DNA of 64,000 bases from CAG-877 sp045627525. Lineage in GTDB: Bacteria > Bacillota_I > Bacilli_A > RF39 > UBA660. Both the position numbers and the translations under genes were made by a program. Shown here piece after piece: positions 8,963 through 16,880 of the stretch; positions within the stretch are counted from its first letter, which is position 1, and each line of letters opens with the position of its first letter. The notes below the pieces were generated by a model. It was not told the origin of the DNA. It saw only the letters and a program-made list of their open reading frames with translations, and ran no database searches. Where the stretch lies: positions 1 to 64,000 of the forward strand of contig JAZQNW010000001.1 of NCBI GenBank assembly GCA_045627525.1, in the 5' to 3' direction.

Positions 8963-9608
8963 ACATCATCTTTTGATTAAATATATAATCCATATAAGGC
9001 ATAGATATATTATTATCATTTATGTTTTGATTTCCAGTTATATTTTGATTTCCATTAATCTTTTTATCATAATAGTCAAATAATTCTTTGAAACGATTAT
9101 AATGAACAATTTCTCTTTGTCTTAGCCATAATAATGGGCCAATAACATCTGGATCATTAGTTAAATCAATTAAATTCTCATAAACAGCTCTAGCTTTCTG
9201 TTCCGCTGCCATATCCTCAGATAAATCAGCTAAAGGATCTCCTGTACTAGCAAAATATGTAACAGTAAATGGCACACCATTTGAATCTGTTGGATATAAA
9301 GATTTATTATGTTCAGCATAATGCGGTTCAAGTCCAGCCTCTCTTAATTCTTCTATACTAGCATCCTTCATAAGCTGATATATCATAGTAGAAATCATTT
9401 CAATATGAGCTAATTCTTCGGTTCCAATATCAGTAAGTAAAGCTTTTCCTTTATTATCTGGCATTGTATATCTTTGATTCAAATAACGTAAAGCTGCTGC
9501 TAATTCACCATTTGAACCACCATATTGTGTTACCAAATATTTAGCCATTCTTAAATCTTTCTTTTTAATATTAATAGGATATTGCAATTTTTTCTTATAA
9601 CTAAACAT
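8961..9608 (-). CDS. cotJC: CotJC, manganese-catalase-like spore coat protein
   Basis: 215 aa from ATG 9608, preceded by GGGAGG. It is a ferritin-like four-helix protein of the Mn-catalase family. Di-metal ligands are visible in TEELAHIEM, DMAAEQKARAVYE and RQREIVHYNRF, so the active site appears intact. The typical CotJC opening (YKKKLQYPINIKKKDLRMAK) and LVTQYGGSNGELAAALRYL are present. In Bacillus, CotJC assembles with CotJA and CotJB into the spore coat in the mother cell. The gene overlaps cotJB by 8 bases. A short Asn/Gly/Gln-rich tail precedes the end. This is the clearest hint that the organism forms, or descended from formers of, endospores. Confidence 0.92.
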   Translation of the reverse strand: MFSYKKKLQYPINIKKKDLRMAKYLVTQYGGSNGELAAALRYLNQRYTMPDNKGKALLTDIGTEELAHIEMISTMIYQLMKDASIEELREAGLEPHYAEHNKSLYPTDSNGVPFTVTYFASTGDPLADLSEDMAAEQKARAVYENLIDLTNDPDVIGPLLWLRQREIVHYNRFKELFDYYDKKINGNQNITGNQNINDNNISMPYMDYIFNQKMM

Positions 9609-10014
9609 TATTTTTTCCCTCCCATGGCCAAGAATTATTAACCCATTTAAATGGAGCATTAATCAAATCATTACTATTAATATCTAAAGGTCCATACTTA
9701 GCTTCATATTCCCTACATAATTGATCTGCTTCAGCACGATAATCATTAAATAAAGCTAAAATACTATCATCATTAGGATTTAAATCAAGATATAAATTTA
9801 ATTCATGTACTGCAAATGATAGTCTTGATAAATCAAGTAACATTTGTTCTTGTTCATTAGTAGCTCTTAAAATTGCTGGTTTATAATTCTTATATTGACT
9901 ATATAAATTTGAGAATAGATTACCTCTATCAAATCCATCAGTAGGACTAAATATTGATTGATTAACATTAGTATTTCTATACCAATTATCATTCATAAAA
10001 TTATAATTATACAT
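9601..10014 (-). CDS. cotJB: CotJB spore coat protein with a CotJA-like N-terminal segment
   Basis: 137 aa from ATG 10014, with AAGGGAG at the right distance; an ATG further upstream at 10032 lacks a good RBS. The C-terminal ~80 residues are CotJB: VHELNLYLDLNPND, DYRAEADQLCREYEAKYGPL and WPWEG are its hallmarks. Before it, about residues 22-47 read FSPTDGFDRGNLFSNLY...YKNYKP, the core motif of CotJA, which is normally a separate small protein encoded first in the operon. No separate cotJA precedes this gene. The frame overlaps cotJC by 8 bases, so the pair is translationally coupled. I read it as a CotJA-CotJB fusion, by eye only. Confidence 0.82.
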   Translation of the reverse strand: MYNYNFMNDNWYRNTNVNQSIFSPTDGFDRGNLFSNLYSQYKNYKPAILRATNEQEQMLLDLSRLSFAVHELNLYLDLNPNDDSILALFNDYRAEADQLCREYEAKYGPLDINSNDLINAPFKWVNNSWPWEGKNNV

Positions 10015-10044
10015 AAATTCTCCCTTCACCATAATTTATTCAAG

Positions 10045-10074
10045 TTAGGTATCTGTGTATAGATAAATACCTAA
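10045..10074. promoter_or_regulatory. Inverted repeat in the cotJ leader
   Basis: TTAGGTAT (10045-10052) and ATACCTAA (10067-10074) form an inverted repeat 30 bases upstream of cotJB. It could be an operator, or a hairpin in the cotJ leader; the sequence does not decide. Confidence 0.35.
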
Positions 10075-10136
10075 ATAATAAAAAACTCTTGATTTTTTAT
10101 CCATTTTATAATAAAATAAAGAAGTCAATGTGATAT

Positions 10137-10213
10137 GGCGGCATTGGTGAAGTGGTTAACACGCTGGTTTGTGGCACCAGTATGCAAGAGTTCGATCCTC
10201 TTATGCCGCCCCA
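10137..10213 (+). tRNA. tRNA-His (GTG anticodon)
   Basis: Full cloverleaf: acceptor GCGGCAT (10138-10144) pairs with ATGCCGC (10203-10209), and an extra G at -1 (10137) faces C73, the identity feature of tRNA-His. The anticodon stem CTGGT/ACCAG encloses TTGTGGC with anticodon GTG. The T-arm has GAGTTCGATCCTC. CCA is encoded (10211-10213). Confidence 0.97.
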
Positions 10214-10225
10214 ATTTAAAATAAA

Positions 10226-10253
10226 AAGAATCTATTTTATAGATTCTTTTTTT
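10226..10253 (+). terminator. Terminator of the tRNA-His gene
   Basis: AAGAATCTA (10226-10234) pairs with TAGATTCTT (10240-10248), followed by a run of T. Confidence 0.85.
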
Positions 10254-10262
10254 GTATCAAAA

Positions 10263-10271
10263 TGGTATAAT
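10263..10271 (+). promoter_or_regulatory. Extended -10 promoter of the 3-hydroxyacyl-CoA dehydrogenase gene
   Basis: TGGTATAAT is a consensus extended -10 element, 30 bases before the start codon. No good -35 is needed or seen. Confidence 0.55.
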
Positions 10272-10300
10272 AATATATATTAAAAAATAAGGAGAATTAT

Positions 10301-11269
10301 ATGAATTATAAGAAAATAGTAGTTGCTGGTGGCGGTGTTTTAGGAAGTCAAATTGCTTTTCAATCAGCTTATTGTGGATACGATGTAACAATATGGTTAA
10401 GAAGTGAAGATAGTAAAACAAGAACACAACCTAAGCTAGATGCATTAAAAAAAGATTATATTGAAACCATTGAGTCTTTAAATTCTCATGATGAGAATAG
10501 TTGGGCAAGAGGAATATCTGATATTGATAGTTTTAATAAAGAAGAGTGTTTAAAAAAAGTTGATCTTGCCTATAACAATATTAAATTAGAAGTTGATATG
10601 AAAGAAGCAGTGAAAGATGCAGATTTGGTAATTGAATCTATGGCTGAGATTAAAGATGAAAAAATTAAATTTTATCAAACTTTAGCTCCATTGTTAGAAG
10701 AAAAAACGGTTATTGTAACTAACTCTTCTACTCTATTACCATCTATGTTTGCTAAATATACAGGAAGACCCGAAAAATATTTATCACTTCATTTTGCAAA
10801 CACAATATGGGTTAAAAATACAGCCGAAGTAATGGCTCATGATGGAACCAACAAAAAATATTTTGATGAAATTATGGAGTTTGCAACAAGTATTCGAATG
10901 CTACCTCTCCCAGTATTAAAAGAAAAATCAGGATATCTATTAAATTCTATGCTTGTACCATTTTTATTAAGTGGTATGGATTTATTAACGAATGGAATAT
11001 CTGATGCTCAAAGTATTGATATTGCCTGGAAAAGAGGAACTGGTGCTCCAAAAGGACCATTTGAAATTATTGATACTGTAGGATTAACAACTGCAAAAAA
11101 TATAGTTGAACAATATCAAAAAGTTCCTGGATTAATGAGTCCTTTATTAAAGAAGATGATGTTACCTTATAATTACAAAGGAATGTTAAATATGTTAAAC
11201 CAATATATTGAAGAAGGAAAATTAGGAAAATCCTCTGGGGAAGGTTTTTATAAATACGACAAATCATAA
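10301..11269 (+). CDS. 3-hydroxyacyl-CoA (3-hydroxybutyryl-CoA) dehydrogenase-like protein
   Basis: 322 aa with AAGGAG before the ATG. The N-terminal Rossmann motif is VAGGGVLGSQIA, with a conserved DADLVIESMAEIKDEKIKFY. SSTLLPS and the LHFAN segment correspond to the catalytic Ser and His region of the HBDH family. The C-terminal helical domain has EKSGYLLNSMLVPFLLSG and a GAPKGPFEIIDTVGL motif. It would oxidise or reduce 3-hydroxyacyl-CoA with NAD in acid fermentation or a beta-oxidation-like route. No other genes of such a pathway are next to it, so the exact substrate is open. It is a single-gene unit, convergent with the 11416 gene. Confidence 0.85.
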   Translation: MNYKKIVVAGGGVLGSQIAFQSAYCGYDVTIWLRSEDSKTRTQPKLDALKKDYIETIESLNSHDENSWARGISDIDSFNKEECLKKVDLAYNNIKLEVDMKEAVKDADLVIESMAEIKDEKIKFYQTLAPLLEEKTVIVTNSSTLLPSMFAKYTGRPEKYLSLHFANTIWVKNTAEVMAHDGTNKKYFDEIMEFATSIRMLPLPVLKEKSGYLLNSMLVPFLLSGMDLLTNGISDAQSIDIAWKRGTGAPKGPFEIIDTVGLTTAKNIVEQYQKVPGLMSPLLKKMMLPYNYKGMLNMLNQYIEEGKLGKSSGEGFYKYDKS

Positions 11270-11390
11270 TCATTTGCAAATGTCAAAATGTTGTGATATA
11301 TTTTATTCAAGTAATTGAGTCAATCTCAATTCATAGATTTGTGCCGATTTTTCGTAAACACGTTAAATCATGGCCCCATAAAAAAAATAA
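11270..11390. other. Intergenic stretch with a small inverted repeat
   Basis: No gene seen. It contains AATTGAG/CTCAATT (about 11313-11331, five-base loop) and GC-richer patches (GTGCCGATTTTTCG, ATGGCCCC) that stand out from the surroundings. No RNA family is recognised. Confidence 0.3.
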
Positions 11391-11413
11391 AACTAAGAAT
11401 ATAATTCTTAGTT
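11391..11413. terminator. Bidirectional terminator
   Basis: AACTAAGAAT (11391-11400) and ATTCTTAGTT (11404-11413), with T-runs on both strands, between two convergent genes. Confidence 0.85.
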
Positions 11414-11415
11414 TT

Positions 11416-11958
11416 TTATTTTTGCCTGTTCTTCTTTAACAATAAAGAATGCTCTAAATCATTTAAATAATTATTACAATTTTTGTCAACATCAGAAGTC
11501 TTTATAAATAAAACTGAATAACTCCCATAAATATCATCATTTATAAGATATACTGCTTTCTCTCCAGATTCAGAATAATTAACTTTTAAATATTGCCATT
11601 CTCTTTTATTAAATTCTTTTTCTTTAAAATTATCATTTAAATCACTTTCATATTTTCCTTTCATTTTTTTATATTTACTAGCATCTAATGCCATAACCTG
11701 TAATGAACATTTTCCAGTAGGACTTATAAAAAAATTATATTGAGGACTTTTCCAATCATTTGGTACATAAAAATAAAAATTATTAATAACTTTATTAGGT
11801 CTATATTTAGATAAAATAATTACATTACTTATTATTAAAATTCCAAGCGATATACATATAAAAGAAAGGAATAAAAAAAATACTACTAATTTATTTTTCA
11901 TTACCCCCTTCTTAGGAGGTTTAACAAATCCATTAAATTTTTTTATATCATTTTGCAT
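11416..11958 (-). CDS. Membrane-anchored protein of unknown function
   Basis: 180 aa. A short cytosolic N-terminus (KKFNGFVKPPKKG) leads into one TM helix (about residues 23-48), followed by about 130 outer residues. The outer domain begins with FYFYVPNDW and has two Cys (GKCSLQV, KNCNNYL) plus a SYSVLFIKT strand. The pattern of a short strand-rich domain after a TM is common among small lipoprotein- or PsbP-like proteins, but I recognise no family. It is transcribed alone, divergently from the prepilin gene. Confidence 0.6.
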   Translation of the reverse strand: MQNDIKKFNGFVKPPKKGVMKNKLVVFFLFLSFICISLGILIISNVIILSKYRPNKVINNFYFYVPNDWKSPQYNFFISPTGKCSLQVMALDASKYKKMKGKYESDLNDNFKEKEFNKREWQYLKVNYSESGEKAVYLINDDIYGSYSVLFIKTSDVDKNCNNYLNDLEHSLLLKKNRQK

Positions 11959-12084
11959 ATAATCACCTTTTATTAATAATTTAACATATTTTAACAGAAA
12001 TACATCTTTTTAAATATATTATTAATCCTTTTTACGTTAATTGACACTTCTGTATACTAAATAAAATATATTATTTACATTATA

Positions 12085-12093
12085 TGCTATAAT
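12085..12093 (+). promoter_or_regulatory. Extended -10 promoter of the prepilin-like gene
   Basis: TGCTATAAT (TATAAT at 12088-12093) is an extended -10 element 31 bases before the ATG. A TTGACA at 12041-12046 is too far upstream to pair with it. Confidence 0.55.
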
Positions 12094-12123
12094 TAAACCA
12101 TAAAATAAAGAAAGGAAATAAAT

Positions 12124-12918
12124 ATGAAAAAAAAGTTGAATAATGTAAAAGGATTTACCTTAGTCGAACTTTTAGCTGTAATTGTCATCATGGGAATTTT
12201 AATGATGGTTGCTATTCCTAACATTTCTAGAATTACTAATAATTCTAAAAAGAAAGTCTTTGCTAACAACGCTGAAGCATATATTAGACAAGCAAGAACT
12301 GCAATTGATAGCGAAGACATAGAAGCACCTGAAATAGGAAAACCAGTTTTTATTCCTACAGAATATCTTGATATGCAAAGTTCCAATAGTCCATTTACAA
12401 ACAAGCCAATGAAAGGCACTATAAAAGTTGAAAACATTTCAACTAATAATGAAAAGAAATATAAATATTATTTTTCAGGACTAGATGATGCAAAAAATGG
12501 AATTGATGATTGGATATCAGAAGATCAATTAATAAAAAGTGAAAATTACAATTTCGTAAAAATGAATACTGAATCAAAAGCAGAAGGAATTGATGAAACA
12601 AAGACTGAACCATATTTTAATACAAAAATAAGTTTTACAATACAAGGCGTCGGAACTTATTCAACTACTAGTGGATCAACATGGGCTGATTGGATTTTAT
12701 CTTATGGTATAAGTTCTGGTGACAACGGAATAGTTTGGATCGGCTACGAAAATATGGCAGGTATATGTAATAAATCAGATGTAGGAAGATTATTTGTTGA
12801 TATAGGAAATGGTCTATGCATGAACAAACTTCATTATAATTCTGATAAAAACAATCAAGAAGTTATGTTTACAGATGAAATTCTTCCAATAACTTATCGA
12901 GTTGGAGGACCAGCTTAA
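12124..12918 (+). CDS. Type IV pilin / pseudopilin-like protein
   Basis: 264 aa with GAAAGGAAA before the ATG. The N-terminus KGFTLVELLAVIVIMGILMMVAIPNI is the class III (type IV) prepilin signal (quoted here only for its G-F-T-L-V-E-L-L core), with cleavage expected between G10 and F11 and Glu5 of the mature protein present. The body is longer than ComGC (about 100 aa), with two Cys (GICNKSD, GLCMNK) that likely form a disulfide. No prepilin peptidase, ATPase or other pilin gene is in this window, so export must depend on machinery encoded elsewhere. Function in DNA uptake, adhesion or secretion is undetermined. Confidence 0.82.
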   Translation: MKKKLNNVKGFTLVELLAVIVIMGILMMVAIPNISRITNNSKKKVFANNAEAYIRQARTAIDSEDIEAPEIGKPVFIPTEYLDMQSSNSPFTNKPMKGTIKVENISTNNEKKYKYYFSGLDDAKNGIDDWISEDQLIKSENYNFVKMNTESKAEGIDETKTEPYFNTKISFTIQGVGTYSTTSGSTWADWILSYGISSGDNGIVWIGYENMAGICNKSDVGRLFVDIGNGLCMNKLHYNSDKNNQEVMFTDEILPITYRVGGPA

Positions 12919-12933
12919 AATTTTATTCTTAAT

Positions 12934-12960
12934 AAAAAAGTAGTTAATCACTACTTTTTT
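12934..12960. terminator. Bidirectional terminator between prepilin gene and folD
   Basis: AAAAAAGTAGT (12934-12944) and ACTACTTTTTT (12950-12960) with a five-base loop. It overlaps the folD stop codon. Confidence 0.85.
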
Positions 12961-13792
12961 TATTTCCAAGTAAATAAGCTTTGTATGTATTACATCCAAG
13001 TTCAGCAACAGTCATTTGACCTACACCACCAGGTACTGGTGTTATATAAGAAACTTTATCTTTTACATCATCAAAATCGACATCTCCGCATAAACTTCCA
13101 TCTTCCATTCTATTTATACCGACATCAATAATAACTGTTCCTTTTTTTATCCATTCTTTTTTTACTAAATTAGGTTTACCAATAGCAGCAATCAAAATAT
13201 CTGCTTTTTTTGTTATCTTTTCCAAATCTTTAGTTTTTGAATGGCATAAAGTAACAGTAGCATTACTATTAGACATTAATGCCAACATAGGTTTTCCTAC
13301 TAAATCACTTCTACCAATTATAACAACATTTTTTCCTTCAACTGGTATATTATAAAATTTCAATAAATCCATAATTCCAAGTGGTGTACATGGTACTAAT
13401 GAATCAACATTGTGCATAAGTTTACCCATATTTGAATCAGTTAAACCATCAACATCTTTTTCTGAACAAATAGCATTTTGAATAATTTTTGGATTCAAAT
13501 GTTTAGGAACTGGCATTTGAACTAATATACCATCTACTTTATCATCTTTATTTAGATTATCAATTTTTTTAAGTAATTCGTCTTGGCTAATATCATCAGG
13601 TAATTTAATATGATTAAAATTAAATCCCATATTCTCAGCCATTTTTGACTTTTGTCTAACATAAACAACACTAGCTGGATCTTCACCAACTTGAATTACC
13701 ACTAAACCTAGCGGTCTATCTAATTTTTCAACCTTTTGCTTTAAATCATCAAGAACTTTTGCTTTAACTACTTTACCATCTAATAATTTCAT
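12944..13792 (-). CDS. folD: FolD, methylene-tetrahydrofolate dehydrogenase/cyclohydrolase
   Basis: 282 aa, the standard length. Conserved motifs include the catalytic Tyr/Lys in YVRQKSK, the GILVQMPVPKHL substrate loop, DVDGLTDSNMG, PCTPLGIMDLL, the dinucleotide site VIIGRSDLVGKPM, and PVPGGVGQMT. The enzyme interconverts 5,10-methylene- and 10-formyl-tetrahydrofolate in the cytosol, supplying one-carbon units for purines and formyl-Met. AAGGTGA precedes the ATG. It is a single-gene unit downstream of glmS in the same direction, separated by the glmS terminator. Confidence 0.96.
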   Translation of the reverse strand: MKLLDGKVVKAKVLDDLKQKVEKLDRPLGLVVIQVGEDPASVVYVRQKSKMAENMGFNFNHIKLPDDISQDELLKKIDNLNKDDKVDGILVQMPVPKHLNPKIIQNAICSEKDVDGLTDSNMGKLMHNVDSLVPCTPLGIMDLLKFYNIPVEGKNVVIIGRSDLVGKPMLALMSNSNATVTLCHSKTKDLEKITKKADILIAAIGKPNLVKKEWIKKGTVIIDVGINRMEDGSLCGDVDFDDVKDKVSYITPVPGGVGQMTVAELGCNTYKAYLLGNKKSSD

Positions 13793-13860
13793 TCACTTCA
13801 CCTTCTTAATTATATCATATTAGATATTAATATTTAATAAAAGACATTTTTTTTACAAAA

Positions 13861-13884
13861 AAAATGCTAGATATCTAGCATTTT
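13861..13884 (-). terminator. Terminator of glmS
   Basis: Perfect palindrome AAAATGCTAGAT/ATCTAGCATTTT with a following T-run on the minus strand. Confidence 0.85.
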
Positions 13885-15640
13885 ATTCTACTGTAACACT
13901 TTTTGCTAAGTTCTTAGGTTTATCAATATCACAACCTCTCATTTTAGCAACTTCATAAGCAATTAATTGTAAACAAGGAACAACTAATATTGGTTGAAAA
14001 TAACAACTAATCTTTGGCACATTTATAAATAAATCATAATCTAAATTTTTATCATTACTTACAACAATAATTTTAGCACCTCTTGATTTTACTTCTTCAA
14101 TATTTGAAACTGTTTTTTCTTTAATTTGATCATCAGTTAATATAGCTATAACTGGTGTACCATTTTCTATTAATGAAATAGTACCATGTTTTAATTCTCC
14201 TGCTTGATAAGCTTCACTATGAATATAAGAAACTTCTTTAAGTTTTAAACTTCCTTCTAGAGAAATAGCAAAATCAACTTTTCTACCTATAAAGAATACA
14301 TCATTTGCTTGAGATATTTGCTTTGCTATTTTTGAATATTCCTCACTTCTATCAATAACTTCCTTTAGAAGTTTTGGTAATATCATAATTTCTTCTTTTA
14401 TATTTAAACTATTATTACCAGAAGCCTTATAACTTAAAAGTGACATAATAGCAACTTGTAAAATATATGCTTTTGTAGTAGCAACAGCAATTTCTGGACC
14501 GGCTTCAATAAATATCTGTTTATCACTCTCTCGAGCTATAGTAGATCCCTTAACATTAACAATAGCTAATGTATCTATACCTGATTCTTTTGCCTTTCTC
14601 ATGGCCGCTATAGTATCAGCTGTTTCACCAGATTGAGAAATAACAATTACTAAAGTTTTTAAATCATAATTTATCTTTTTATAACGATATTCACTAGCAA
14701 CTTCACAAAATACTCTTAAATTAGTATTTTCCTCTAGCAAGCTTTTACCAACCATACCAGCATACATTGCCGATCCACAAGCAACAATATGAATTTCCTG
14801 ATATTCATTTAAATCTGGTATTAAAGACATATCTTCTAAAATTGGTTTCAAAGTTTTTTCTAATACTACAGGCTCTTCATTTATTTCTTTTAACATATAA
14901 TGCTCATATCCACACTTATCTTTAGAATCTGCTGTTAAATTACTAATCAATATATCCTTATTAATTATTTTACCATCTTTTTGAACAGTATATTTATTAA
15001 AATTTAAACTTACAATTTCATTTTCCTCCAATAAGAAATATCTATTTGTATAATTAATAATTGCTGCTATATCACTAGAAACAAAAAATGAATCATCACC
15101 AACACCAACAATTAATGGGGAATCTTTTCTTATCGCAAATAAACAATCAATATCATCAAAAATAATTGCTAAAGCATAAGAACCAACTATTTCACTAATA
15201 GCTTTTTCAATTGCTTTAATAGGATCCTTTTCATAGTACTTATTAATTAAAGCTGCTATAACTTCTGTATCTGTTTGACTATTAAATTTAACATGTTCAT
15301 TTTCCAATTTGCTTCTTAATTCAAAAAAATTTTCTACAATACCATTATGCACTAAAGTAACTTTGCCAACTCTATGAGGATGAGCATTTAAAACACTTGG
15401 TTCTCCATGAGTTGCCCATCTAGTATGAGCAATTCCTATTTTCGAATCAAGTATCTTAGTATTATTTATTTTTTCCTCTAAATTAACAATTTTACCTAAA
15501 CTTCTTATTATTTGAATATCATCTTTATTTTTCAAGGCTATTCCAGCCGAATCATATCCTCGATATTCTAGACATTTTAAACCTTCGATTAAAATATCCT
15601 TTGGATTATTTTTTCCAATATATCCAACAATTCCACACAT
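13883..15640 (-). CDS. glmS: GlmS, glutamine:fructose-6-phosphate aminotransferase
   Basis: 585 aa, near the usual ~600. The mature N-terminus is the nucleophile Cys (MCGIVGYIG), followed by glutaminase motifs YRGYDSAGIAL, THGEPS and HNGIVENF. Two SIS domains follow with SQSGETADT (sugar phosphate binding) and the C-terminal KNLAKSVTVE. It makes glucosamine-6-phosphate, the entry point to peptidoglycan and other amino sugars. AAGGAG sits before the ATG. The leader carries a glmS ribozyme (15705-15800), so the mRNA should be cleaved when the product accumulates. Confidence 0.97.
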   Translation of the reverse strand: MCGIVGYIGKNNPKDILIEGLKCLEYRGYDSAGIALKNKDDIQIIRSLGKIVNLEEKINNTKILDSKIGIAHTRWATHGEPSVLNAHPHRVGKVTLVHNGIVENFFELRSKLENEHVKFNSQTDTEVIAALINKYYEKDPIKAIEKAISEIVGSYALAIIFDDIDCLFAIRKDSPLIVGVGDDSFFVSSDIAAIINYTNRYFLLEENEIVSLNFNKYTVQKDGKIINKDILISNLTADSKDKCGYEHYMLKEINEEPVVLEKTLKPILEDMSLIPDLNEYQEIHIVACGSAMYAGMVGKSLLEENTNLRVFCEVASEYRYKKINYDLKTLVIVISQSGETADTIAAMRKAKESGIDTLAIVNVKGSTIARESDKQIFIEAGPEIAVATTKAYILQVAIMSLLSYKASGNNSLNIKEEIMILPKLLKEVIDRSEEYSKIAKQISQANDVFFIGRKVDFAISLEGSLKLKEVSYIHSEAYQAGELKHGTISLIENGTPVIAILTDDQIKEKTVSNIEEVKSRGAKIIVVSNDKNLDYDLFINVPKISCYFQPILVVPCLQLIAYEVAKMRGCDIDKPKNLAKSVTVE

Positions 15641-15704
15641 AAAAACTCCTTATCTAAGTAGTAATATATGCTTTGTTATAATTTTAATTTTATTTTTTTA
15701 CATA

Positions 15705-15800
15705 TATTTAACGAATTACTTAAATCCGTAGTAGCATCCGCCGAAATTTCGATAACTACTAACCTCGTCACCTATTATAGGTCAGGCGCTTGCGATGCTT
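15705..15800 (-). ncRNA. glmS ribozyme (glucosamine-6-phosphate-activated self-cleaving riboswitch)
   Basis: The minus strand contains the conserved glmS ribozyme blocks in order: AAGCGCC (15791-15785, cleavage expected just before its first G), GACGAGG, then TTATCGA...TTTCGGCGGATGC. The pairing TAGTAG/CTACTA closes the P3-like helix, and a short ATTTAA/TTAAAT helix ends the motif about 65 bases before glmS. The element lies between a clear promoter and glmS. Binding of glucosamine-6-phosphate triggers self-cleavage and mRNA decay, repressing glmS. Confidence 0.95.
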
Positions 15801-15828
15801 ACAACCTTTCTATTAACATCTTACTAGT

Positions 15829-15857
15829 AGTATACACAAAAAAAGAGGAATTGACAA
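15829..15857 (-). promoter_or_regulatory. Sigma-A promoter of the glmS ribozyme-mRNA
   Basis: TTGTCA (15852-15857) and TATACT (15829-15834) are separated by 17 bases. The -35 lies inside the terminator of the upstream ATPase gene. Confidence 0.8.
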
Positions 15858-15864
15858 CATCCTC
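15838..15864 (-). terminator. Terminator of the ClpB-like gene, overlapping the glmS promoter
   Basis: GAGGA...TCCTC (15845-15864) with a ten-base loop, followed by seven T on the minus strand. It begins at the stop codon of the upstream gene. Confidence 0.7.
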
Positions 15865-16820
15865 TAAAAACCACTATCACCTAATTTTTCATATATATCA
15901 TGTTCATGATTATATTCAGCTATTTGATCAGCAAACATTGTATTAAAAGTTGATTCTGCTTTTTTTATAACATCAGGATAAATGTTTTTACTATTTTCAT
16001 AGGCTGATTTAAAATCCATTACATCGACTTCACTACGATTTTGAAATAATGCATGTGAAAAAGCCTCTTGAACTAATGTTAATGAAACATCTGGATATCT
16101 TGATCCAATCTCATATATACGTTTATATTCACTAGTAATATCTGTAATAAACTCCATCATTTTTCTTTGAATATAAGGAGAATATTTCATCTTAACACCA
16201 GTACGCTTTTCCATTTTAGGAAGAGTACCTACTAAAATTTCAATATTTTCTTCTCTTGTTGGTTCATGAACTTCAACTTTTTGAAAACGTCTAACAAATG
16301 CCTTATCTCTTAATATATATCTTTCATATTCTTCAGTTGTAGTAGCACCTATTACTTTTATATCACCACGATCTAAAGCAGGCTTAAACATATTAGCAAA
16401 ATCAAGAGCTTCACCCTTTGTTCCCATTAAAGTATGTATCTCGTCTATAAACAAAATTAATTTTGTTTGATTTTTTAATTCATCTAACAATGTTTGAACC
16501 TTTGCCTCTCCAGTAACTGGATCATTTCCCAATATAGCAGATGTATTAACTTTTATTACTTGATATCCCTTTAAGCTATCAGGAACTTCATTTCGTTGAA
16601 TACGATAAGCAAGACCTTCAACAGTAGCTGTTTTACCAACACCAGGTTTACCAATTAAAACAGCTGATTTATCTGGAGTAAGTAAAATCAAAATTAATTG
16701 TTTAATTTGTTCATCTCTACCAATTGCTGGATTTGTTACATAATCCCTGTCTTGAAAATTTTCACCATAATTTCCTAAAACACTTATACGTTTAGATTTA
16801 ATATCGAAATTCTCATTCAT
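15864..16820 (-). CDS. Single-module AAA+ ATPase resembling ClpB/ClpC D1
   Basis: 318 aa. After about 30 residues comes a complete Clp-type AAA+ module: NPAIGRDEQIKQLI, Walker A GKPGVGKTATVEGLA, Walker B LILFIDEIHTLMG, the ALDRGDIKVIGATTTEEYE region and RDKAFVRRFQKVEV with its arginine finger. A small helical domain and an extra C-terminal stretch follow. The N-domain, middle domain and second AAA+ module of ClpB/ClpC are missing, and there is no ClpP-binding loop. It resembles stand-alone ClpA/B-type ATPases of unknown role. The gene stands alone with GGAGTG before the ATG. A disaggregation or remodelling role is likely; the partner is unknown. Confidence 0.8.
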   Translation of the reverse strand: MNENFDIKSKRISVLGNYGENFQDRDYVTNPAIGRDEQIKQLILILLTPDKSAVLIGKPGVGKTATVEGLAYRIQRNEVPDSLKGYQVIKVNTSAILGNDPVTGEAKVQTLLDELKNQTKLILFIDEIHTLMGTKGEALDFANMFKPALDRGDIKVIGATTTEEYERYILRDKAFVRRFQKVEVHEPTREENIEILVGTLPKMEKRTGVKMKYSPYIQRKMMEFITDITSEYKRIYEIGSRYPDVSLTLVQEAFSHALFQNRSEVDVMDFKSAYENSKNIYPDVIKKAESTFNTMFADQIAEYNHEHDIYEKLGDSGF

Positions 16821-16880
16821 TTATATCACTCCAATGCTGCTATTATTATAACATAATTTTAAAAAATATAATACTTACGT

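Noticed and set aside
10089..10112. Promoter of tRNA-His
   Set aside because: TTGATT and TATAAT are present but only 12 bases apart, too close for a normal sigma-A promoter; only the -10 may be real.
11270..11390. Possible structured RNA or integration site
   Set aside because: Only one short inverted repeat is present, with no promoter, no flanking direct repeats and no integrase gene nearby.
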